From a bacterium (GTDB lineage: Bacteria; Patescibacteriota; Minisyncoccia; 2-02-FULL-40-12; IGHO2-01-FULL-4-A): a stretch of DNA of 64,000 nucleotides. Below are positions 58,429-64,000 of the stretch, one piece after another (position 1 is the first letter of the stretch; the number at the start of each line of letters is the position of its first letter). A model generated the notes under the pieces. The model saw nothing but the letters and a program-made list of their open reading frames with translations. It did not search any database and was not told where the DNA came from. Made by a program: the position numbers and the translations under genes. Location of the stretch: the NCBI GenBank assembly GCA_030698885.1, contig JAUYLN010000019.1:111344-175343 (forward strand), in the 5' to 3' direction.

Positions 58429-58457
58429 TTGACTTTTTATGTAATGGTAGTTATTAT
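58429..58457 (+). promoter_or_regulatory. Promoter of the HD-domain gene
   Basis: TTGACT (58429-58434), 17-base spacer, TATTAT (58452-58457). The transcript would start near 58465, and GGAGGGTCAG precedes the ATG at 58502. Confidence 0.75.
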
Positions 58458-58501
58458 CCATAATGTCCTTTCAAAATTAAAAATAGGATGAGGAGGGTCA
58501 G

Positions 58502-59190
58502 ATGGCGACAGTTGCATTAGTTAAAGGAAGTATCCCAGACATCATTCTTAATCGCGAGGGATTATATAGGGGAGACCTGAAGCATTATTTTAAAGTATTA
58601 TTTAATAATGCCAAGAACCTGAATAATCCATATCACAATTTTCGACACATGTTCTGTGGGCTGTATATCAAGCATGTAAATTTTATAACGCCAAAGAATT
58701 CTTTCGGGACGAACTAGGCCAGTTAACAAATCAGTATCAGCATAGAAGGGTGATATTAATCGCGGCTCTTTTCCATGATTTTGATCATTCGGGCCGGGTA
58801 GGCCAGGACGATCTGGAGATTGAAAGGGCAGTCCGCGGATTGAGGGCCAATATTTTGGGAATTGATAAATATTTCCAAAATGATATAGAGCATCTCATTA
58901 GAGCAACAGAATTTCCGTATAAAGTTCCATCTTCTGAGCTTACCTTGGAAGCCCAGATTTTAAGAGATGCCGACCTGAGCCAAGCATTAAGTGTAGCATG
59001 GATCCAGCAGGTTGTGTTCGGCCTTGCCGAAGAAATGAGAAAAACACCGCTTGAAATCCTAAAGATGCAAGAGGGTTTTCTTAGTAATCTTAAGTTTAGC
59101 ACTGATTGGGCCAAGCAGGCATTTACTCAAGAAAGTATTGAGTTAAAAATTGAAGAATCCAGAGAGCTCCTGGAAATCCTGGAAGATTGA
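58502..59190 (+). pseudogene. HD-domain phosphohydrolase gene with a -1 frameshift
   Basis: The first frame (58502-58717) reads through NPYHNFRHMF, then loses homology. The other frame picks up at about 58650 as LWAVYQACKFYNAKEFF and continues through LIAALFHDFDHSGR to the end at 59190. Joined, they give about 229 residues with the H..HD..D metal-binding pattern of HD/PDEase-type hydrolases (His in HNFRH, HD in FHDFDH, later RDADLSQ). One missing base near 58650 explains it. It has a good promoter, ribosome-binding site and terminator, so this is a recent mutation, a sequence error or programmed frameshifting. Confidence 0.78.
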
Positions 59191-59197
59191 CCGTGCT

Positions 59198-59228
59198 TTG
59201 CCCGAGCTTAAATGCCCGGGCTTTCTTT
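59198..59228 (+). terminator. Terminator of the HD-domain gene
   Basis: GCCCG..CGGGC stem (near 59199-59221) then TTTCTTTT. A second, stronger stem follows at 59233-59271. Confidence 0.6.
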
Positions 59229-59232
59229 TGGC

Positions 59233-59271
59233 TAAAAATCAAAACCCCGCCAAGCGGGGTTTTGATTTTTA
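59233..59271. terminator. Bidirectional terminator
   Basis: TAAAAATCAAAACCCCGC-caa-GCGGGGTTTTGATTTTTA between the HD-domain gene and the convergent 3D-domain gene, overlapping the latter's stop. Confidence 0.85.
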
Positions 59272-59883
59272 GGACTCTAAGATTTGTATTCTTACAGTTT
59301 TTAGACCGAACTGGAGAGCGGAGTTTCTATCCGGAAACCAAATATCAATTTTATGCCAATATCTTTTGTTCATTCTGTCTTCAACGGTAAATATTTTATC
59401 ACCGTAGATATCGGGGATTTTAATCTTTGTGCCGAATGGCAAGAAGTTAGCGGCAACAAGTCCGTCATATACATATGCGCCGTTAGCGGTGATGAATGGC
59501 GTATCATCCGTCTGGTCAGGAGTTGAAGAATAGGCGCTAGCAGGAATTGTCATCTCTCGCGCAACTTCACTGTTCGAATATTGAACAACAGAAGCCGGCT
59601 GTAAAATATTAATACCGTAAGGGTTGCTAGACTGGACTACGGAACTATTTTGAATGACATTTAGCCTGGATAATTCTTTTTGCTCGGTTATTTTGCCCGC
59701 AAACATAAGTTCAGGACTTAGATATAAATTATTAGAACCGACTGTCCCGCCTAGCCCCTGTTTGCCGTTTAGAGCTTCTTTGAACCAATCAAGGATACCG
59801 GCATTTGCCGAATCCATAGGGACTGAAATAAGTGTAAAAATGGCTATTAAAGATACGCCTATTTTTGTATGTTTTCTGTTCAT
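59269..59883 (-). CDS. Secreted 3D-domain protein (putative murein hydrolase)
   Basis: 204 residues with a signal peptide (about 1-28). The C-terminal 90 residues (ASAYSSTPDQTDDTPF.. DGLVAANFLPFGTKIKIPD..VEDRMNKR..KIDIWF) match the 3D domain, named for three conserved aspartates and related to MltA/RlpA double-psi barrels that act on glycan strands. The middle is Ser/Asn-rich. A leader with a promoter and an early terminator-like hairpin precedes it. Confidence 0.85.
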   Translation of the reverse strand: MNRKHTKIGVSLIAIFTLISVPMDSANAGILDWFKEALNGKQGLGGTVGSNNLYLSPELMFAGKITEQKELSRLNVIQNSSVVQSSNPYGINILQPASVVQYSNSEVAREMTIPASAYSSTPDQTDDTPFITANGAYVYDGLVAANFLPFGTKIKIPDIYGDKIFTVEDRMNKRYWHKIDIWFPDRNSALQFGLKTVRIQILES

Positions 59884-59945
59884 TTATGTTAATAAGTTAT
59901 GGCCTTGTCTGACGGGGTTTAGTCCTCGTCAAACGAGGCTCTGGC

Positions 59946-60000
59946 CAATAAAAAATAGCTATAAATAGCTATTTTTTATTAAAAAAAGCCCTTCTTGGGC
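59946..60000 (-). promoter_or_regulatory. Structured leader of the 3D-domain gene, with terminator-like hairpin
   Basis: On the minus strand GCCCaagaAGGGC followed by TTTTTTT (59981-60000), then AATAAAAAATAGCTA-tttA-TAGCTATTTTTTATT (59947-59980), then CCTCG..CGAGG stems near 59917-59935. It lies between the promoter at 60021-60048 and the start at 59883. Confidence 0.55.
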
Positions 60001-60020
60001 CACTAACTCATTGTATCCTC

Positions 60021-60048
60021 ATTATAGCAGACTGATATAAAAAGTCAA
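60021..60048 (-). promoter_or_regulatory. Promoter upstream of the 3D-domain gene
   Basis: TTGACT (60043-60048), 16-base spacer, TATAAT (60021-60026) on the minus strand. Confidence 0.72.
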
Positions 60049-60064
60049 GGATTTGGCAAAAAGG

Positions 60065-60559
60065 CTAATTATCACTAACCTCCGGTATCCTTTTGAACCA
60101 TTTCCCGGGCCATAGTCTTTTTAACAGTCTAATTCCCGGTTTGGCTGTAAATATTAACAGAAAAGTACCGATAGCAACCATTAAGCCGTCATAACTCCAG
60201 CGTGCTATGTCATCATCGCGCAGTCTTAGCCACATACCGAATTCGTCCATGGCTAGTCCTAGTCCCAGACCATGGAATATAGCCACCCAAAACTTGGCTC
60301 GGGCTTGTTTGACGGCGAGGCCCAGATATCCTGAAGCAGCCAGAATAAAGAAGCCATAAGCGTAATGATGAACGCGAAGGCCAGGGGACCATTCAATATA
60401 TATTTGAGGCCAGAAATGGCTGAAAATCCTAGCGCCTACGAAAGTCAGGATAAAAGAGAATAAAATAGGGAACGCCAGAGAAATGTATAAACTAGGGTCG
60501 CCCGTTGCGACTTTTTCATGTATGTTGCGGCGCATCCTTCTTATTATTGATAAGACCAT
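60065..60559 (-). CDS. Integral membrane protein with HHYAYG and DEFGMWL motifs
   Basis: 164 residues, about four membrane helices (24-45, 62-82, 88-108, 125-145). Conserved-looking VHHYAYGFF and AMDEFGMWLRLRDDD suggest a metal- or substrate-binding site at the membrane edge, but I cannot name the family. Ends 17 bases before the promoter of the 3D-domain gene. Confidence 0.62.
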   Translation of the reverse strand: MVLSIIRRMRRNIHEKVATGDPSLYISLAFPILFSFILTFVGARIFSHFWPQIYIEWSPGLRVHHYAYGFFILAASGYLGLAVKQARAKFWVAIFHGLGLGLAMDEFGMWLRLRDDDIARWSYDGLMVAIGTFLLIFTAKPGIRLLKRLWPGKWFKRIPEVSDN

Positions 60560-60754
60560 CTATAAAAACATACAGGATACACGTTCCGGTATCTCATATG
60601 CAGGGTTTTTTATTTATCCTTGTTGCGGATCTGTACCTAGTGATAGAGATAAGCAAGAACACCTACAAAAGTTATATAGTAATTTTTGAGCGGAATAGTG
60701 GATGAAGTTAGAGCCTATTGAGAGAGGGGTCGAGATGTGTTTGCTATACTAGAC

Positions 60755-61060
60755 TTACAAGTACCCTTTTAGTTGCTCCACGGTTTCTTCGATGAAATCA
60801 TGTTCTGGTTCATCCTTTGCGAGCTCATCGTAAATGGCGATTAGACAATCAATAGCATCTTTGGTTTTATCAGAAACTCGTTCGCCAACATAAAAAGAGA
60901 GGTCGTTATTTTCTATGGCACTTACGACATCTAATTTTTTACCAGAGCTCAGTTCCTTGGCAGGCAATGATGAACTATCTGCGACAAGAGTTTTTACTAA
61001 TCGTTCAAATTCTTGATTTTGTTTTTGCTTTTTTTCTTCTGGACTTGTTGGTATTTCCAT
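60755..61060 (-). CDS. Hypothetical acidic protein
   Basis: 101 residues, soluble, helical, with KKQKQNQEFERL at the start and acidic C-terminal helices (YDELAKDEPEHDFIEETVEQL). No domain recognised. It has its own promoter (TTGCAC, 16 bases, TATAAT at 61088-61115) but no clear ribosome-binding site. A stretch of about 195 bases downstream (60560-60754) has no feature I can identify. Confidence 0.55.
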   Translation of the reverse strand: MEIPTSPEEKKQKQNQEFERLVKTLVADSSSLPAKELSSGKKLDVVSAIENNDLSFYVGERVSDKTKDAIDCLIAIYDELAKDEPEHDFIEETVEQLKGYL

Positions 61061-61126
61061 AATTATAGACTTAGGTTTATTTCCTTAATTATAACTGTTC
61101 AAGATATTTGTGCAAGGAAACTTTAT

Positions 61127-61200
61127 TGGAGCGGGTAAGGGGAGTCGAACCCCTGTCGACTGATTGGCAACCAGCCGTAATGCCGTTATACGATACCCGC
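61127..61200 (-). tRNA. tRNA-Gly (anticodon GCC)
   Basis: Acceptor GCGGGTA/TACCCGC, anticodon loop TTGCCAA (GCC), T-loop TTCGACT, discriminator U73 as expected for Gly, and CCA encoded at 61127-61129. Confidence 0.93.
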
Positions 61201-61268
61201 CTTTACTAATGCTTTTGTGGACAAGCCCGCTAAAGACTTTGTAATTTTATTTTAAATTATACCTAAAG

Positions 61269-61955
61269 TTAGTCATTTTTCAATAGATGAGCTTGGGCCC
61301 GCAATAAATCCTGGCAGAGCTCAATCCACTTCAGCATGCGCTCTTTCAGGGCTCGGCTACTTACAAATATAGTACAAACCCCATAAGACAATCGTTTGCT
61401 GGGGTGGCGGCCCTTAATGTAGATAGATTTTTTAAATTGATTCGTGGATAGACCGGTTGTTTTACTCCAGGAGTTTTTTTGAACGGAATCAACAAGGTCC
61501 GGATACAGTAAAAGCCAAGCAAATATTTTATCAGGAGAAATTTTCAGTACTTTTGTAAGAAATAAGTTAAAAATCCTTATCATTTCAGGATCACTATTGC
61601 TTAAGCGTACGACACTGGATTTTGGTTGTTTTTCTCCTTCTCCCCAATATAGCATTATGCCTGACAGAAAAAGAGGATTACTCTTATATTTTTGGAACTC
61701 TTTGATTGCTTGTGTGCGATATTCTTCATGCTTATTTTTCCACCTCTCCCTGTTTGCGTGTACGAGAAGCTCAAGTGCTTTTGGGTTTGCCCAAGATACT
61801 TGCGCAGACAGGCTAGCCTTAATCTTTTGGGACCATGGTTCATTTTTAAACCAGCCAGCAAGCGTGCTGGTTGCTATGCCTAGCTCTCGGCTAATCTTTT
61901 TGTAGCTTGCCCCGGATTTTCGAAGCAAAATGGCTTTTTCTCTGGCCTTCCTCAT
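61269..61955 (-). CDS. HTH DNA-binding protein with a C-terminal endonuclease-like domain
   Basis: 228 residues. The N-terminal 45 residues are a transposase/resolvase-type helix-turn-helix (RKSGASYKKISRELGIATST). The C-terminal part contains LFLSGIMLYWGEGEK, a pattern like LAGLIDADG homing-endonuclease helices, then NSDPEMIRIFNLFL and IKGRHPSKRLSYGVC. Similar HTH proteins recur in CPR genomes; a regulator or a nuclease are both possible. It is 140 bases from element E11, so it is the only DNA-binding candidate beside that family. No partner gene is adjacent. Confidence 0.6.
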   Translation of the reverse strand: MRKAREKAILLRKSGASYKKISRELGIATSTLAGWFKNEPWSQKIKASLSAQVSWANPKALELLVHANRERWKNKHEEYRTQAIKEFQKYKSNPLFLSGIMLYWGEGEKQPKSSVVRLSNSDPEMIRIFNLFLTKVLKISPDKIFAWLLLYPDLVDSVQKNSWSKTTGLSTNQFKKSIYIKGRHPSKRLSYGVCTIFVSSRALKERMLKWIELCQDLLRAQAHLLKND

Positions 61956-62095
61956 AAAGTGGATATCCTAAATGGTTATCATATCAATACATAGCTTTAT
62001 TATAACAAAGGGGTTCGGTTTTTGTGCATAAAGCTGTTGATAAGGCTTGTTTAGGTCTGCAAATATTGTATTTTTTTAAAAAAATGGTATATTTG

Positions 62096-62366
62096 GGAGT
62101 GCGGAACCCAGACTAAAATCAATTGAGCGTAGCCAATTTGGATAGTGTTCAAGGCGTGAGGAGCGATGCGTACTTTAATAGTACGTGAGCGACAAGCAAC
62201 GCAGAATATTGTCCAAATTGGCATGCCCTGTAGGGAAGTTAAAAAAAAGCCAATTTTTTTGTTATTCCTTCTCAATGTACTACTCAGTACAATTTCGTCG
62301 TCATGTCTCAAAATCGTCTTATCTTTTAGCTTCTCAATCTGATTTTTAGTCTGGGCGCTGTACTCC
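62096..62366. repeat. Element E11 (family T): complete copy next to a tRNA cluster
   Basis: Left GGAGTGCGGAACCCAGAC.. AATCAATTGAG; right CTCAATCTG..AGTCTGGGCGCTGTACTCC. Module B (about 62132-62222) has arms CCAATTTGGA..TCCAAATTGG and apex GTACTTTAATAGTAC (62170-62184). Module A (minus strand, about 62235-62325) has GACGACGAAA at 62293-62302 and apex TGTACTACTCAGTACA (62276-62291). It ends 5 bases before tRNA-Phe. Confidence 0.8.
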
Positions 62367-62371
62367 TTAAT

Positions 62372-62443
62372 GCCGCGGTAGCTCAGTGGTAGAGCAGATG
62401 CCTGAAGAGCATCGTGTCGTCAGTTCGATTCTGACCCGCGGCA
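62372..62443 (+). tRNA. tRNA-Phe (anticodon GAA)
   Basis: Acceptor GCCGCGG/CCGCGGC, anticodon stem GATGC/GCATC with loop CTGAAGA (GAA), T-loop TTCGATT, discriminator A, no CCA. First of three co-oriented tRNAs. Confidence 0.93.
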
Positions 62444-62451
62444 CAGTTTAT

Positions 62452-62523
62452 GTCCCCGTCGTTTAACGGATAGGACACAGGATTCCGGATCCTGGAATAG
62501 GGGTTCGATTCCTCTCGGGGACA
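62452..62523 (+). tRNA. tRNA-Arg (anticodon CCG)
   Basis: Acceptor GTCCCCG/CGGGGAC, anticodon stem CAGGA/TCCTG with loop TTCCGGA (CCG), T-loop TTCGATT, discriminator A. Eight bases after tRNA-Phe, so co-transcribed. Confidence 0.93.
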
Positions 62524-62534
62524 CATACTCGTCT

Positions 62535-62606
62535 GGGCGGTTAGCTCAGTGGTAGAGCATCTCATTGACGTTGAGAGGGTCATAGGTTCAAATCCTATAC
62601 CGCCCA
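62535..62606 (+). tRNA. tRNA-Val (anticodon GAC)
   Basis: Acceptor GGGCGGT/ACCGCCC, anticodon stem TCTCA/TGAGA with loop TTGACGT (GAC), T-loop TTCAAAT, discriminator A. Followed immediately by a terminator. Confidence 0.93.
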
Positions 62607-62646
62607 CAAAACAAAAAGACAGGCTTAGGCCTGCCTTTTTGTTTTG
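62607..62646. terminator. Terminator between convergent tRNA genes
   Basis: CAAAACAAAAAGACAGGC and GGCCTGCCTTTTTGTTTTG form a near-perfect stem between tRNA-Val (plus) and tRNA-Leu (minus). Confidence 0.8.
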
Positions 62647-62732
62647 TGGTGCGCGGGAGAGGAGTTGAACCTCCATGGGGTTGCCCCCGCTACCACCTCA
62701 AGGTAGTGCGTCTGCCGTTTCGCCACCCGCGC
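62647..62732 (-). tRNA. tRNA-Leu (anticodon GAG)
   Basis: Acceptor GCGCGGG/CCCGCGC, anticodon stem CTACC/GGTAG with loop TTGAGGT (GAG), long variable arm CGGGGGCAACCCC, discriminator A, CCA encoded at 62647-62649. Lies downstream of rplS on the same strand. Confidence 0.94.
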
Positions 62733-62744
62733 TCATTCTGTTGG

Positions 62745-63221
62745 CTATTGAGCTTGAGATTCTTCTTCTGATGTTTCCGGTATTGTATTTTCCTCGGACT
62801 TGTCTTGAGGCTCTTGAGGCACCTCAGAGACTACCGAAGGTTTTTCAGCAGCAACGACATCCTTAACGTTTATTGTGCTGGCTTTCATTTTCCTTCTTAT
62901 TTCTTTAGCTGCTTTATCCCGCAGATAATAGAGTTTTGCACGCCGGACTTTTGAGGTTTTAACTATTTCAAATTTTTGTATATTGGGAGAATGAAGAGGG
63001 AATATTCTTTCAACACCGACTCCGCTTGCTATCTTGCGAACTGTAACAGTCCCATTGGCACCGTTGCCGTGCTTTTTAGCTATAACGATACCTTCAAATA
63101 TCTGAACCCTGGTTTTTTCGCCTTCAGTTACTTTCTGATGAACCCGCACAGTAAAACCGGGCCTGATAGCAGGTAGGGTTTTAAGATTTTGGCTTTTATT
63201 GAATATTTGAACGGAATCCAT
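62745..63221 (-). CDS. rplS: 50S ribosomal protein L19
   Basis: 158 residues: a standard L19 of about 115 residues ([62 protein letters not shown]) plus an acidic, disordered C-terminal extension of about 40 residues. L19 lies at the subunit interface. The usual trmD and rpsP neighbours are not in view. The acidic tail is unusual for this basic protein. Confidence 0.94.
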   Translation of the reverse strand: MDSVQIFNKSQNLKTLPAIRPGFTVRVHQKVTEGEKTRVQIFEGIVIAKKHGNGANGTVTVRKIASGVGVERIFPLHSPNIQKFEIVKTSKVRRAKLYYLRDKAAKEIRRKMKASTINVKDVVAAEKPSVVSEVPQEPQDKSEENTIPETSEEESQAQ

Positions 63222-63245
63222 TGTCGTTGAATAATAGTATAAATT

Positions 63246-63962
63246 CTAGTTATTTGCAAGAGACTCTATAAAACTTGATAAATTTGGAGGCAAATCAGCT
63301 TCAACCGAAATTGATTCCCCGGAAGGGGATATGAAAGATAATTTCTGGGCGTGCAGGAATAAGCGTCCCAGTTCAGGCGGACATGATTTAATATCGCCAT
63401 AGATTGAGTCGCAAACTATAGGATGATTCAGGGATTTTAAGTGTACACGAAGCTGATGGGTGCGTCCCGTTTTAGGCGCCAGCTCAACCAAAGAATAATC
63501 TTTGTATTCTTTAGCCATTTTGTAATCGGTCTCGGCAGTTTTTTCATCTATGAGTTTTTTGCCGGTAATTTGGGTAGTTCTTTTGGTACCGATACGGCCA
63601 AGGGGCGAGCTGATTGTGCCCGATTTATTTTTTAATTTACCGTGAACCAAAGCCAGGTATGTTTTTTGTACACCTCTGTTTTTGAATAATTCTTGGAGAT
63701 AATAAAAGGCTTTATTGTTCTTGGCAATAAGTAAAAGCCCCGACGTATCTTTGTCTAATCTATGAACAATACCGGCGCGGGCAACCGGCTTGCCCGAAGC
63801 ATTAAAAAAATCACCGACGTTTTTTAGCTCGGGGTAATTTTTAATTGCCCAATCAACAACGCTCGGCTGGTCATCATCAACATTTTTTTGATGAGTTATA
63901 AGGCCTGAGGGTTTGTTGATTATTAGGATATCGTCATCTTGATATATGATTTTTGGTTCCAT
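63246..63962 (-). CDS. RluA/RluD-family rRNA pseudouridine synthase
   Basis: 238 residues. The catalytic Asp is in GIVHRLDKDTSGLLLIAKN (about 65-83), with YLALVHGKL and GRTHQLRVHLKSLNHPIVCDSIYG downstream. It lacks the N-terminal S4 domain seen in RluD, so the exact target uridines (23S rRNA or tRNA) are not certain. Start ATG 63962; 25 bases separate it from rplS. Confidence 0.92.
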   Translation of the reverse strand: MEPKIIYQDDDILIINKPSGLITHQKNVDDDQPSVVDWAIKNYPELKNVGDFFNASGKPVARAGIVHRLDKDTSGLLLIAKNNKAFYYLQELFKNRGVQKTYLALVHGKLKNKSGTISSPLGRIGTKRTTQITGKKLIDEKTAETDYKMAKEYKDYSLVELAPKTGRTHQLRVHLKSLNHPIVCDSIYGDIKSCPPELGRLFLHAQKLSFISPSGESISVEADLPPNLSSFIESLANN

Positions 63963-63974
63963 ATTTTCTGAAAG

Positions 63975-64000
63975 AGGGTCGGCCCCGCCATGGCGGGGCC
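63975..64000. repeat. GGTCGGCCCCGCCATGG palindrome, cut by window end
   Basis: GGTCGGCCCCGCCA-TGGCGGGGCC repeats the terminator palindrome at 10149-10184. The last bases lie outside the window. Confidence 0.75.

Noticed and set aside
58122..58463. 113-residue plus-strand ORF
   Set aside because: It overlaps tRNA-Arg in antisense and the promoter of the HD-domain gene.
62383..62676. 97-residue minus-strand ORF
   Set aside because: It runs antisense through three tRNA genes.

Overview
The window looks like a chromosomal segment of a Candidate Phyla Radiation (Patescibacteria) bacterium, most likely Parcubacteria-like. This rests on several observations: an AT-rich, gene-dense chromosome using the standard code (TGA is used as a stop), a very short IF-2, a short Oxa1-type YidC, a VirB4/VirB6/PrgI-type secretion locus of the kind common in these genomes, many short secreted or membrane proteins without recognisable homologues, and abundant small palindromic repeats both between and inside genes. 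The lineage is inferred from gene content; no rRNA gene is present to settle it.

Layout. 1-5651: 3' part of an ECF-type sigma factor gene with a small membrane protein, then HAD hydrolase-yvcK, tsaC, glyA and folD. 5909-13446 (mostly minus): M48 protease and partner, tRNA-Leu and tRNA-Cys, rbfA-infB, a membrane-anchored Clp-like ATPase and a small membrane protein. 13613-21334: two hypothetical or cell-wall genes, tRNA-Ala, a UvrD-type helicase, a DksA/TraR zinc-finger gene on the opposite strand, rsmA, two membrane proteins (one M50-like) and lnt. 21381-31603: a type IV secretion-like operon (calcium-motif protein, Cys-rich secreted protein, VirB6/TrbL-like, PrgI, split VirB4), followed by a beta-propeller protein. 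31655-33860 (minus): secreted protein behind a promoter with an embedded palindrome, and a Wzx-type flippase. 34078-39530: the classic origin neighbourhood, jag-yidC-yidD-rnpA-rpmH on the minus strand facing dnaA-dnaN-dciA-like on the plus strand, with a candidate oriC in the dnaA-dnaN gap. 39561-48303: PBP1A, tyrS, a 40-residue acidic protein, ruvC-yebC-ruvB and pilB. 48800-53531: nusA-tig, a candidate structured RNA, doxX and a cysteine desulfurase. 53655-63962: tRNA-Lys, a cell-surface block (sortase, CAP-domain protein, Pro/Ser/Thr repeat protein, lipoprotein), a frameshifted HD-domain gene, a 3D-domain protein, an HTH protein, six further tRNAs, rplS and an RluA-family pseudouridine synthase.

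The most unusual content is in the repeats. At least a dozen intergenic inverted-repeat elements of about 60-280 bp can be read directly. One family (41818-42085, 46200-46380, 62096-62366) has ends resembling a tRNA T-arm plus acceptor and carries exchangeable hairpin modules. A second family (33896-34074, 36198-36368, 52075-52248) has a conserved core around a 16-bp apical palindrome. Several elements begin at the stop codon of the preceding gene, so one stem arm contains the gene's 3' end. In addition, short palindromes or simple-repeat words appear in frame inside glyA, lnt, rsmA, infB, the CAP-domain gene and the cysteine desulfurase gene. The mobility, transcription and function of these elements are not shown by the sequence.
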